64,000 nt of DNA from Planctomycetaceae bacterium. GTDB lineage: Bacteria > Planctomycetota > Planctomycetia > Pirellulales > PALSA-1355. The stretch spans positions 125-64,124 of the forward strand of contig PLYM01000138.1 of NCBI GenBank assembly GCA_003153375.1. The letters run 5' to 3'. Under the pieces are notes generated by a model that saw nothing but the letters and a program-made list of their open reading frames with translations, was not told the origin of the DNA and ran no database searches. The stretch's first letter is position 1, and each line of letters starts with the position of its first letter. The translations under genes were made by a program, and so were the position numbers. Positions 36,252-44,062 of this stretch are shown piece by piece.

Positions 36252-37454
36252 CTAGCGACGCTGGACGTCGAGCACCGTGACCCGCTGCACGCTGATGTGC
36301 TGACGCTGCAACTCGGTCAGATAGCCGCGCTGGCCGTTGACGCCGATGTACTTGTCGATGAACGGCCGCAGATTCACCCCGGGGGCGGGGGTGACGAACG
36401 AGATCACGTTGTTGGTCGAGTCGACCAGCGCGAATTGCGGCGCGCCGGTCTTTTGCGAAACCACCGGCGACAACCGGCCCACGCCGTCATAGCGCGGATC
36501 GTCTTGTTTCGGCGGCGCATACCCGCCCGGCGGCCCCGTGCGGCCGGCCGTTTCCTCGCGCGATTGCTTGAGGGCCTCGTGACGCTGTTTGATGTCGTCG
36601 AAGCGGGCCAGCTTGTCGAGCAACACCCGGGCCTGGCCGCGGTCGGCCGAATTTTGGGCATCGCGCAGCACGGCCTCGGCGCGGCGTTTCAAGTCGGTGA
36701 ACGACCATTGCGAGGGATCGTCGATGACCATGGCCGAAAGTTTGAACTCGATGTAATCGATTTCGCGCTGGATGACCGGAGTGGTTTGGCGTGGGGGACC
36801 ATCATCCGCGGCCTGCTGCGACGCGGCCTGTTGCGAACCAGCGGAATCGCGCGGCGCGTCGTTCGCCTCAGAGCCGCTTGTCAGCCGGACGTCGCGCATG
36901 CGTGGGGCCAGGTCGCGGGGCATGGGTTCGAGGCCGGCCGCTTCGCGCTCATCGGCGGCCAGATCGTGGGGCAACTCGCGCTCGACGAATTTGGCGAATA
37001 CCCAACGGAATTCGCCCGAGGGGGGCGCGATCTTGCACCAGGGAGAATCCTTGGCGGGGCCGTGGCTGTCGAGCACTTCGACTTTCTCGCCCTCGTCCAG
37101 CCGCACCTGGATCACGTCGCGGGCGTCGCTGAAGGCGCTGCCCACGCGGGCCACGACGCGCGGCGAGTTGACCGTGGCCAGGCCGTCGGAATTCAGATCG
37201 AGATGCCGCGAGGCGACCCAACTAAAACTTTGCCGCGGCGGACGAATGGCATACCAGCCGCCGGGATCGTGTCGATAGACCTCGACCTTGGCTCCCTTGG
37301 GCAGCTTGTCGGTGGGATAGTAATTGCGGCCCGGGCCGGAGCGCACGTAGACGTCGGCCGAGTTGACGTAGGCCTCGTAGGGAAAATCCACGGCCCGCGT
37401 CGGCGCAGCCGCGCACAACGCCATGATCGTCGCCAGGACAATACGCCACTGCAT
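36252..37454 (-). CDS. Secreted protein with bacterial SH3-like domains
   Basis: A 400-residue exported protein. The start ATG at 37454 has AGGAG 8 nt upstream and leads to a signal peptide (MQWRIVLATIMALCAAAPTRA). Residues about 25-75 form an SH3b-like unit (ADVYVRSGPGRNYYPTDKLP), and residues about 80-150 a second, weaker one (VVARVGSAFSDARDVIQV then WVFAKFV). A low-complexity Gln/Ala linker and a charged helical C-terminal region follow. Such proteins bind cell-wall or surface polymers, or other proteins, in the periplasm. A fully functional role is unknown. It is on the same strand as the STAS/kinase pair upstream but 190 bp apart. Confidence 0.78.
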   Translation of the reverse strand: MQWRIVLATIMALCAAAPTRAVDFPYEAYVNSADVYVRSGPGRNYYPTDKLPKGAKVEVYRHDPGGWYAIRPPRQSFSWVASRHLDLNSDGLATVNSPRVVARVGSAFSDARDVIQVRLDEGEKVEVLDSHGPAKDSPWCKIAPPSGEFRWVFAKFVERELPHDLAADEREAAGLEPMPRDLAPRMRDVRLTSGSEANDAPRDSAGSQQAASQQAADDGPPRQTTPVIQREIDYIEFKLSAMVIDDPSQWSFTDLKRRAEAVLRDAQNSADRGQARVLLDKLARFDDIKQRHEALKQSREETAGRTGPPGGYAPPKQDDPRYDGVGRLSPVVSQKTGAPQFALVDSTNNVISFVTPAPGVNLRPFIDKYIGVNGQRGYLTELQRQHISVQRVTVLDVQRR

Positions 37455-37564
37455 GGTGGAACTCCTGGACAAGCGAACTTCGTCCGGGATCTGAAGAGTT
37501 GAAGCGAGATAAGGGCGGGATTTGTAGCGGAAGGCGGCGCGGGGCTCAAGAGCAGTTGGAAGAG

Positions 37565-37594
37565 AAGGATGAAGGCGGAAGGATGAAGGATGAA
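37565..37594. repeat. Heptamer repeat arm (family B)
   Basis: Four 7-bp units (GGATGAA, GGCGGAA, GGATGAA, GGATGAA at 37567-37594) form a 30-bp stretch identical to 43918-43947. Unlike the second copy, I find no complementary arm nearby. It lies 53 bp beyond the stop of the anti-sigma kinase gene at 37647. Confidence 0.85.
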
Positions 37595-37646
37595 AACGAG
37601 GAGACGGGGCAGGATGAGGACGAGCGAGAAGGGTTGCTGGCTGCTA

Positions 37647-38078
37647 TCAGGCGGCGGGGGTTTCGCGGACTTTTTCCATGGTGACGACGTTGCCCTGGTC
37701 GTTGTATTCGACGCGGGACATGAAGTTGCGCATCAGCATGATGCCGCGGCCATGGGGAACGTCGATGTGCTCGGCGTCGGTGCAATCGGGCACGGATTCG
37801 GGGTCGAACCCAGGGCCTTCGTCCGAGATCTTGATCCAGATCTTTTCGCTGCTGGACTGGCAGATGACGTGGACCTGCTTGTTGGGGTCGAGGCAGTTGC
37901 CGTGCTTGATGGCGTTGACCACGGCCTCCTCCAGGGCCAGCCGGATGCCAAAGATCTCGCGCGAGGTCCAATTCTCGCCCTGCAAGCGCTCGAGCAATTC
38001 TTCGAGAACGCGCCGGCCCGAGAGCAATTCGCTGGGGATCGTGCGATCGATGGTCCAGGCCGAAAAATCTCGTGACAT
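37647..38078 (-). CDS. RsbW/SpoIIAB-like serine kinase (HATPase_c_2)
   Basis: A 143-residue GHKL-fold ATP-binding kinase. The N box is EEAVVNAIKHGN (residues 50-61), the G1 box DEGPGFDP (86-93) and the G2 region HGRGIMLMRNFM (109-120). In partner-switching systems this kinase phosphorylates a STAS-domain antagonist and holds a target, often a sigma factor. The STAS protein encoded 155 bp upstream on the same strand is the natural partner. No sigma factor or PP2C phosphatase is seen in the window. Length is typical of short RsbW-like proteins. Confidence 0.88.
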   Translation of the reverse strand: MSRDFSAWTIDRTIPSELLSGRRVLEELLERLQGENWTSREIFGIRLALEEAVVNAIKHGNCLDPNKQVHVICQSSSEKIWIKISDEGPGFDPESVPDCTDAEHIDVPHGRGIMLMRNFMSRVEYNDQGNVVTMEKVRETPAA

Positions 38079-38232
38079 GGCTTACCGCGTTCTCAGCAAG
38101 ACATCCGGACGATTTGAGTGCCGAGGACTTTCAGGGTTTCGCAGTGCAATCGCGATCGGACCGCTGGGGTTGCCATGAGTCGAAGAGGCCGCGCCCCGCT
38201 GGACCGCTGACAGCGGCAGCTCTGGGAGCGAA

Positions 38233-38586
38233 CTAAAAGGTCGCCAGGGCGTCGGCTTCGTCGTCTCGGATGTCGAACAACTTATTCAACTTGGTGATCG
38301 CGAAGACTTCGTAAATCTCCGGCCGGATATTGCTCAGTTTCAGCTTGCCGCCGTGCGCTTTGACTTTTTTGTCCAAAGTGATCAGCTTGCCCAGCGCGGC
38401 GCTGGAGAGAAACTCGACGGAGGAAAAATTGAGCAAGAGATTCTTGCGATCCTCGTCTTCGATGAGGTGGAACAGTTCCTGCCCCAGTTCCTGGATATTC
38501 GCCTCGTCAAGAATCTTGCGGTCGACAAAGCGCACTACCGAGACGTCGCCGACCTCCGAAAGCTGCAACCGCCGATGAACGGCCAT
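38233..38586 (-). CDS. STAS-domain anti-anti-sigma factor-like protein
   Basis: A 117-residue single STAS domain. The phospho-acceptor site is expected at S61 or S62 in VEFLSSAALG. The start is ATG 38586 with AGGAG 8 nt upstream; a TTG one codon earlier is less likely. Together with the kinase downstream (gap 154 bp, no gene between) it forms a partner-switching pair: the unphosphorylated form should bind the kinase and free its target. Upstream 38587-38709 shows no convincing promoter. Confidence 0.88.
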   Translation of the reverse strand: MAVHRRLQLSEVGDVSVVRFVDRKILDEANIQELGQELFHLIEDEDRKNLLLNFSSVEFLSSAALGKLITLDKKVKAHGGKLKLSNIRPEIYEVFAITKLNKLFDIRDDEADALATF

Positions 38587-38709
38587 CAAACCAACTCCTG
38601 TTGAAATTCCCCGCGCAAGATCCGAGCAGCGAGCAGCGGCGCGGGGCTGCGAATCGCATCACGGCATCCTATCAGATACCGCGTCTGCAAGCACTGATGA
38701 TAGTCCCAC

Positions 38710-38748
38710 GGGGGGGGGTGTCAAGTTACGGGACAGGGGGCTAGGGGG
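38710..38748 (+). other. G-run tract, possible quadruplex
   Basis: Four G-runs on the plus strand: G9 at 38710-38718, GGG at 38730-38732, G5 at 38736-38740 and G5 at 38744-38748, with loops of 11, 3 and 3 nt. It lies between the small minus-strand reading frame ending at 38760 and the STAS gene. It may form a quadruplex; it may also mark the 3' end of the upstream transcripts. Confidence 0.45.
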
Positions 38749-38759
38749 TCAGTCGAAAG

Positions 38760-38873
38760 TCAGATTCTCGGGAATCGGCGACGCCACCCAATTGCTGCTT
38801 TCCGGCAAAACCAAGCGACCAGCTTCCAGGCGGCATAGACAGTCACCAGGACCACCGCGAGTATGGCAAGCAT
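38760..38873 (-). pseudogene. Short transmembrane reading frame, possibly the shifted end of the next gene
   Basis: From the ATG at 38873 this frame encodes 37 residues: one hydrophobic segment (AILAVVLVTVYAAW) then a basic tail (WRRRFPRI). The same frame is open back to about 38978 and would join, by a +1 shift inside the last ten codons of the coiled-coil frame at 38944-39135, into a single coiled-coil protein with a C-terminal membrane anchor. I therefore read this as either a frameshifted gene (mutation or sequence error) or an independent tiny membrane protein. No ribosome-binding site is clear before the ATG. Confidence 0.4.
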
Positions 38874-38943
38874 TGCGAATTGCGCACGAGCAATTTCTGG
38901 CCACCACGGTGCTGTTGCAATTACGGCTTCGCTCTTAGGTCGA

Positions 38944-39135
38944 TTACCGGGCGGCCGGTGGACTGGGGATAGCGCGGATCAATTCAAGCGCCTTTTCGAG
39001 TTCCACAGCCAATTGCGCTTCCGACCCTCCTGGCTGCAATTGATCCATCATTTGTTGCAAGAGCTCTTTTTGGGCCGATAGCCGATCCATCGCCGCTTGG
39101 AATTGCCAATGATATAGGCGAGATTCTGTAGTCAT
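38944..39135 (-). CDS. Small coiled-coil protein, 63 residues
   Basis: A short frame whose product is strongly helical: SRLYHWQFQAAMDRLSAQKE then LLQQMMDQLQPGGSEAQLAV and ALELIRAIPSP. The two helices with a PGG turn suggest a helical hairpin. It follows a second small helical frame on the same strand at 61 bp. It may be truncated by a frameshift, since the continuing frame encodes a membrane anchor (see 38760-38873). No family recognised. Confidence 0.45.
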   Translation of the reverse strand: MTTESRLYHWQFQAAMDRLSAQKELLQQMMDQLQPGGSEAQLAVELEKALELIRAIPSPPAAR

Positions 39136-39196
39136 CGGCTCATTATTGGGGGGGAGGGCGAGCGAGCCTATCTTCGGGCAGTGCGTCGGTTTGGAA

Positions 39197-39496
39197 TTAG
39201 GAATCGTTGCAAGGGTTTGGCGGCGTCATTCGGAATTCAGCCAGAATTGCCGTTGGTGTGGCTGCAACGAGCCTGGCAATCTGGGTTTCAAGTCTTGCGA
39301 TCCGTCTGTTCTGCACGGGCGTCAGAAGGACCGACGGCATCTCGCCTATCTTGGCCCGCAGAACTTGGATTCTGGCGTCGCGCACTCTTCCCGCGGCCTT
39401 GACCAACTGATATTCGCTGGCGCTTTGCCGCAGCATAGTGCGCAGCGTGGCCGCTCTCTTTTCAAGGGTCAGGGTTGTCCTCTGGAGTTTATGCAT
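39197..39496 (-). CDS. Small helical protein, 99 residues
   Basis: An open frame on the same strand as the previous small gene. The product is basic and helix-rich, with a heptad-like pattern (LEKRAATLRTMLRQSASEY, VQNRRIARLETQIARLVAA), so likely a coiled coil, and lacks a signal or membrane helix. Upstream is 114 bp to the PIG-L deacetylase stop. A weak GGA-rich site precedes the ATG. Codon use fits coding but the evidence is modest; it may belong with 38944-39135 as a two-gene unit. Function unknown. Confidence 0.45.
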   Translation of the reverse strand: MHKLQRTTLTLEKRAATLRTMLRQSASEYQLVKAAGRVRDARIQVLRAKIGEMPSVLLTPVQNRRIARLETQIARLVAATPTAILAEFRMTPPNPCNDS

Positions 39497-39610
39497 CGGC
39501 AGTCCTTCCGCGGTGATGCCTTAGCGACATACGTCGAGGACTGCGGGTTCGGGAGAATGTGCAGATCGGCCAGCAATCCCGTAAAGGGCGGCACCGCTGG
39601 TCTCGGCGCG

Positions 39611-40390
39611 TCACGCCTGCCGCAAAACGTGGTCTTTCAGCGCCTCGCTCAGCGGATCGACGACCGTCGGTGAAAAACCGAGATGATTGTGGCGGTGCCA
39701 GCCTTCGGCGAATTCATAACGACCTGACATCCGGCCCACTTCGCGCATCAGCTCCTGCATGGTCTCCAGGTAGGAGTTCAAACCCTGGCTGGTGTCGAGC
39801 CACTGCTGCTGACTCTTGTGGCAGGCCAGCATGGCGGTCTTCTCGGCCATCACGCTGCCCACGTCGACGAACAGGCTCGGACGCACTTCGTAGCCCAGCG
39901 GATCGCGATTGCCGTGCGGCTGGGCGTGGTAAATGGTCACGTTGCCTTCGACTGGCTCGCGCGGCGGGCGCGTTGCATAGTTGGGCATGCCGCGGGCGAA
40001 GGCGGCGGTGATCGCCAGCCGGCAGGCGTTCATGTGGTCTTCCATGTAATCGTTCGGCGAGTGAACCAGCAGGATTTCCGGCTCCACTTCGCGCATCACG
40101 GCCGCCAAGCGAATCAGCGTCTCGTGGTTGTAGAAAATCTCCAGGTCGTTCACGAGGCTGGAATGAAACTCGGCCCCGATGCTGTCGGCCGCCGCCACGG
40201 CTTCCTGTTGTCGCAATTCGGCGGTGTGCGCGGCGCTGTACTCGGTCGAGCCGCAGCAGCCGTTGGCGATGTTCATGTAGTGCAGCTCATAGCCCGCACG
40301 GCCCAGCAGGATCAGGGTGCCGGCCATGACAAACTCGATGTCGTCCGGATGCGCGGCCACGGCCATGGCGCGGGGCGAAGGTTTTTTCAT
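39611..40390 (-). CDS. PIG-L/LmbE-family deacetylase
   Basis: A 259-residue zinc-dependent amide hydrolase. The signature AHPDDIE (residues 13-19) gives the catalytic and metal residues H14, D16 and D17, and the later HSPNDYMEDHMNA carries the remaining metal histidine. Members remove N-acetyl groups from amino-sugar conjugates. The ATG at 40390 is used rather than one 27 nt upstream. It lies 42 bp after the NagB-like gene, so both are probably one transcript; an amino-sugar deacetylation and deamination pair is a reasonable reading. Confidence 0.9.
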   Translation of the reverse strand: MKKPSPRAMAVAAHPDDIEFVMAGTLILLGRAGYELHYMNIANGCCGSTEYSAAHTAELRQQEAVAAADSIGAEFHSSLVNDLEIFYNHETLIRLAAVMREVEPEILLVHSPNDYMEDHMNACRLAITAAFARGMPNYATRPPREPVEGNVTIYHAQPHGNRDPLGYEVRPSLFVDVGSVMAEKTAMLACHKSQQQWLDTSQGLNSYLETMQELMREVGRMSGRYEFAEGWHRHNHLGFSPTVVDPLSEALKDHVLRQA

Positions 40391-40432
40391 GGAATGACTC
40401 GCGAAGCGAATTGGCAAACCGGTGAAACCAGT

Positions 40433-41359
40433 TTAATGCATTTCGGCGTCGGTGGTGCCGATGCCCGAGCGCAGGAAATTGAATTGCACGTTGGGATGAT
40501 CGGCCAACAGCGACATCGGCACGGCGCTGTCGGGCAGTCGTTTGGAAATCATCAGCGTCGTCAGCCGCAGACCAAACGGATTGTCGTGCGCGCCGGCGTG
40601 CCAGATCGAAACCTTCTCGGCCTTCCAAGTTTCCAGCGGCCCCACGCTGATGGCCTGGGTGGGCACGTTGGTCACCACGCCGCCGCCGCTGGTGCGGGCG
40701 TTCTGAATGATCGTCATCGGGTGCAGGTCGACGATGCGCGTGCCGAGTTTTCGATATTCGGCCGGCGAGGGCGGGACATCGCGATAGGCGCCGGCGCGGC
40801 GTGGCGGATCGTTGAACGCCCAGTGCTTGACCTCCCCCTGCCCCCCCTGCATCACGAGGCAACGGGCCTGGTCGAAGCTGCGGCTGTAGGCATCGGGGGG
40901 GATGTCGGGAAAGTGTAGCTGACTCTCGGGCATCCGCAGTTCGGGGCGAATGCGATCGAAGCACAGTTGGCGATCGGCCCGGGCGAAGCTCAGGGGAAAA
41001 TCCTCGGGCGCCGCGCGGCCGTCGAGCACCCACTCGTCCATGCCCCAGAAGTGGGCATGGCGCAAGTTCAAATCCAACTCATTGACCAGGCGTGCCACGA
41101 GCGGCAACTGCTCGGTGGGACCGATCGGGCCGCAGATGCCCGCGGGACGGTCGGGCGTGGCCTGTCGCCAAGCGGTGATGTACTCGAGCGCTTCGGCCAG
41201 ATAAAAATCTTCAATCGTGTCGTAAAACTGGATCGCAAAGCCCGGGCGGGCCAAAGCGGCCAAATCGCCGGCCGAAAGCCGCGCCGCATCGTTGAGCAAC
41301 TCGACGTCGAGCGTCGTATAGTCCCACCAGTCGGGGGCAATCTTACTGAGCGGCCGCAC
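40433..41359 (-). CDS. Glucosamine-6-phosphate deaminase-like protein (divergent)
   Basis: A 308-residue protein with the NagB fold pattern. WGMDEW corresponds to the NMDEY block carrying the ring-opening aspartate, and [13 protein letters not shown] aligns with GxGxDGHIAFNEP of the active site. In that alignment one catalytic aspartate is valine and the glutamate is aspartate while the histidine stays, so the reaction may differ from classical deamination. The start is a GTG at 41359 with GGAGG about 7 nt upstream. It is followed by the PIG-L deacetylase. Confidence 0.75.
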   Translation of the reverse strand: MRPLSKIAPDWWDYTTLDVELLNDAARLSAGDLAALARPGFAIQFYDTIEDFYLAEALEYITAWRQATPDRPAGICGPIGPTEQLPLVARLVNELDLNLRHAHFWGMDEWVLDGRAAPEDFPLSFARADRQLCFDRIRPELRMPESQLHFPDIPPDAYSRSFDQARCLVMQGGQGEVKHWAFNDPPRRAGAYRDVPPSPAEYRKLGTRIVDLHPMTIIQNARTSGGGVVTNVPTQAISVGPLETWKAEKVSIWHAGAHDNPFGLRLTTLMISKRLPDSAVPMSLLADHPNVQFNFLRSGIGTTDAEMH

Positions 41360-41415
41360 TCACTTTCCTCCGCGCGATCGGGCATCACGGTCCACGAAAT
41401 CGAAATTCCACCGGG

Positions 41416-41475
41416 TGGCTGGCCCAATCTGCCGATGGCTGGCCCAATCTACCCGTGGCAGGCCCAGTTTAGCAG
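41416..41475. repeat. Three 20-bp tandem units between divergent genes
   Basis: TGGCTGGCCCAATCTGCCGA (41416-41435), a second unit sharing its first 15 bases (41436-41455), and a degenerate third (41456-41475) lie 57 bp upstream of the NagB-like start and before the TlpA-like promoter. They could be operator sites; nothing else is recognisable in this 266-bp divergent region apart from the promoter noted next. Confidence 0.6.
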
Positions 41476-41537
41476 ATCGGGCCCGGCCGTTCATGGCCCT
41501 TGCCGCGGGACCGGGCGCGCGAAACAATGAATTCGGC

Positions 41538-41568
41538 TTGCAGCCAAAGTGCCGAATCACGCTATACT
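41538..41568 (+). promoter_or_regulatory. Sigma-70-type promoter before the TlpA pair
   Basis: TTGCAG at 41538-41543 and TATACT at 41563-41568 (five of six) with a long 19-bp spacer, about 58 bp before the first TlpA-like start. Confidence 0.4.
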
Positions 41569-41625
41569 TAGCGAACTCGGCACGCCGGCCGAGTGCGAGA
41601 ATTCTTCAAGGAAGGGAGCCGTGTG

Positions 41626-42810
41626 ATGCGAGTCGCCGGAATTGCGTTGGGCCTGATCTTCTTGTTTGCCTGTTGGGGAGGTCCGCCGCAGTTGCGCGCG
41701 GCCGACGAGGCGAACAAGAACAAGAAGTCGGACGCACCGCAGGCCGAACAAAAAGACGACGCCAAGTCGGGTGAGGCCGAGCAGGAAGAGGCCGATCCGT
41801 ATCAGTTGCCGGAGAAGGCGACCGTCAAGCAATTGCTCGATTTCATGAAGTCGGTACAAGCCCGCCGCACGCAGATCAAAACGCAAGCCGAGGCGATCGC
41901 GTTTCAAACCCGCGGCCAGGCGGCGCTGCGAGTGGCCGGCGAGAAAATCGAGCAAATCGCCACGGACGACGACAAGAAGCTGCCCGGCTATACCGACGCC
42001 GTGGCGTTCAATCTGGTGTTGCGTGCCTCGGCGTCGCGAGACAATTCACCGGGGGAAGTCAAGGAACTGGCGGCCGACATCAAGAACGCCATCGTTGCCA
42101 ACGAAGCGGCTCCCCCGCAGCAGCCATTCTTCATGTTCAGCGCCACCAAGTTTCTGCTGGCGGCAGCCACGCAGTTGGGGGTCATGCTGGAATATAACCG
42201 GCACCCCGAATTGCACGACCTGGCCGCCGAAGTCTATCGCGAGCTGGGCACGCCCTTGGCCGCGAGCAAGGATGCCGAGGCCGCCAAGACCGGCGAGAAG
42301 ATGATCGGCGCCGCCCGGCGGCTCGATTTGCCGGGCAAGCCGTTCGAGCTGACGGGCACCGAGATGGACGGCTCGAAGTTCGACTGGGCCAAGTATCGCG
42401 GCAAGGTGGTGCTGGTCGATTTTTGGGCCACCTGGTGCCGCCCCTGCCTGATCGCGCTGCCGGACTTGAAGCGGAGCTATCAGCTGTTCCACGATCTCGG
42501 CTTCGAGGTGGTCGGCATCAGTATGGACCGAGACCGCAACGCGCTCGAGCAGTTCATGGCGCGGGAGAATTTCCCCTGGGTCATTCTCAGCGACGGCGAC
42601 TTTGACGCGAACCCGTTGGCCACGCAATATGGCATCTTCGGCATCCCGAACGTCATTCTCGTCGACAAAGAGGGCAAGGTCGTGAGCACCGCGGCCCAAG
42701 GGCCCGAGCTCGACCGGCTGCTCACGAAATTGCTCGGCGAACCCAAACCGCCCGAGACCGAAAAGCCGGACAGCGACGCGCCGAAAGATCAGTCCGGCGC
42801 GGGCAAATAA
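41626..42810 (+). CDS. TlpA/ResA-like thioredoxin-fold lipoprotein (WCRPC)
   Basis: A 394-residue exported redoxin. The ATG at 41626 follows GAAGGGA and gives a signal ending LFAC, a plausible lipobox. Residues about 20-65 are Lys/Glu/Asp-rich and disordered; about 65-230 is an unassigned helical domain; the C-terminal part is a thioredoxin domain with DFWATWCRPC (C271, C274), GIPNVILVDKEG and a charged tail. Arginine replaces the usual Gly in the active site of most TlpA. It is followed 35 bp later by a paralogue, so the two are a tandem duplication and probably one operon. Likely a periplasmic or membrane-bound thiol reductant carrier. Confidence 0.85.
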   Translation: MRVAGIALGLIFLFACWGGPPQLRAADEANKNKKSDAPQAEQKDDAKSGEAEQEEADPYQLPEKATVKQLLDFMKSVQARRTQIKTQAEAIAFQTRGQAALRVAGEKIEQIATDDDKKLPGYTDAVAFNLVLRASASRDNSPGEVKELAADIKNAIVANEAAPPQQPFFMFSATKFLLAAATQLGVMLEYNRHPELHDLAAEVYRELGTPLAASKDAEAAKTGEKMIGAARRLDLPGKPFELTGTEMDGSKFDWAKYRGKVVLVDFWATWCRPCLIALPDLKRSYQLFHDLGFEVVGISMDRDRNALEQFMARENFPWVILSDGDFDANPLATQYGIFGIPNVILVDKEGKVVSTAAQGPELDRLLTKLLGEPKPPETEKPDSDAPKDQSGAGK

Positions 42811-42845
42811 CCTCCCATCCTCTCCGCCAGTAAAGGTATTGATTC

Positions 42846-43913
42846 ATGGTCAACTGCAAACGGACCTGCGCGTGGATGCTGTTCGCCGTGCTGACTACGT
42901 TGGTGTACGCGTGCGGCACTCCGGCGGCCGGCGAGCCCGCGGACAAGAAGGCCAAGCCCGCGGCGAAGCAGGCTCAGCAGGACGAGCAGCCGCCGAAGGA
43001 CCGTTATCAATTGCCCAAGGGAGGCGTGAAGGAGTTGCTGGCCTTCATCAAGGAGATTCGCACCTTCCGCCCCAAGAGCCAGGAAGAGGCCGACCTGCAC
43101 GGCGAAAAGGCGGTCAAGGCGATTCAGGCCGCCGCCGAGAAAGTGCAAAAGATCGCCAAGGACAGCGACAAGCAACTCGAGGGCTTAGACGAAATACCCA
43201 GCTTGCTGTTGGCGATCCGCGCGATGCAGGTGGGCGAGGCCACGCCCGAGGAGCAGAAGAAGTTGATCGCCGACATCAAGGCTCGGCTGGCGAAGGGGGA
43301 CGAGCCCAACCAGCAGGATGTGGCCGCCGCGATGCAAACGGCTTCGACGCTGGAAGAGACCGATCCGAAAATGGCCGCGACCGCCTATCGCGAGTTGGGC
43401 GAGACGATGGCCAAGAGCAAGAACGAACAACTGGTTAAGATCGGCGAGCGGATGGAAGGCGCCGCCCGGCGGCTGTTGCTGGTCGGCAATCCGCTGGAAC
43501 TCAAGGGCACCGAGTTCGACAGCGAGAAGTTCGACTGGGAGAAATATCGCGGCAAGGTGGTGCTGGTCGACTTCTGGGCCACCTGGTGCGGACCGTGCCG
43601 GGCCGAGTTGCCGAACGTGAAGAAGAACTATCAGCTGTACCATGACCGCGGATTCGAAGTCGTCGGCGTCAGCCTCGACGACGACCGCGAGGCGCTCGAG
43701 AAGCTGATGGCCGAAGACAAGAACCCCTGGGTCACCCTCTATGACGGCGGCTGGGAAGCGAACCCCAACGCGACGTATTACGGCATCATGGGCATCCCCA
43801 CCGTGATCCTCGTCGACAAGGAAGGTAAGGTGGTCAGCACGAACGCCCGCGGCCCAGAACTCGGCAAGCTGCTCGCCTCGCTGCTGGGACCGGCGGAAGA
43901 GAAGAAGGAGTAG
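42846..43913 (+). CDS. TlpA/ResA-like thioredoxin-fold lipoprotein (WCGPC)
   Basis: The 355-residue paralogue of the preceding gene, with the same order: signal with lipobox-like VYAC, charged low-complexity stretch, helical domain (LPKGGVKELLAFIKEI, matching LPEKATVKQLLDFMKS upstream), and thioredoxin domain with the classical WCGPC (C248, C251). The paralogues share KLDWEKYRGKVVLVDFWATWC-like blocks. The stop is followed after 4 bp by a family B heptamer repeat. Role inferred: extracytoplasmic disulfide reduction or cytochrome maturation; the helical domain may bind a partner. Confidence 0.85.
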   Translation: MVNCKRTCAWMLFAVLTTLVYACGTPAAGEPADKKAKPAAKQAQQDEQPPKDRYQLPKGGVKELLAFIKEIRTFRPKSQEEADLHGEKAVKAIQAAAEKVQKIAKDSDKQLEGLDEIPSLLLAIRAMQVGEATPEEQKKLIADIKARLAKGDEPNQQDVAAAMQTASTLEETDPKMAATAYRELGETMAKSKNEQLVKIGERMEGAARRLLLVGNPLELKGTEFDSEKFDWEKYRGKVVLVDFWATWCGPCRAELPNVKKNYQLYHDRGFEVVGVSLDDDREALEKLMAEDKNPWVTLYDGGWEANPNATYYGIMGIPTVILVDKEGKVVSTNARGPELGKLLASLLGPAEEKKE

Positions 43914-43917
43914 GAAA

Positions 43918-44018
43918 AGGATGAAGGCGGAAGGATGAAGGATGAAGGACGGAAAAAAACACTGAGAAACGGCGTATTGGTTTCCGACCTTCGACCTTCA
44001 GTCTTCAGCCTCTGACCG
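43918..44018. repeat. Heptamer-phased inverted repeat (family B)
   Basis: Five units of GGATGAA type at 43920-43954 face five units of TTCGACC type at 43984-44018, an imperfect inverted repeat phased at 7 bp around a centre with an A7 tract (43955-43961). The first 30 bp (43918-43947) are identical to 37565-37594. It begins 5 bp after the TlpA-like stop. Confidence 0.85.
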
Positions 44019-44062
44019 GGACCAAACACAACTCATCAATTCAACCTCACCAGGAGATTCCC

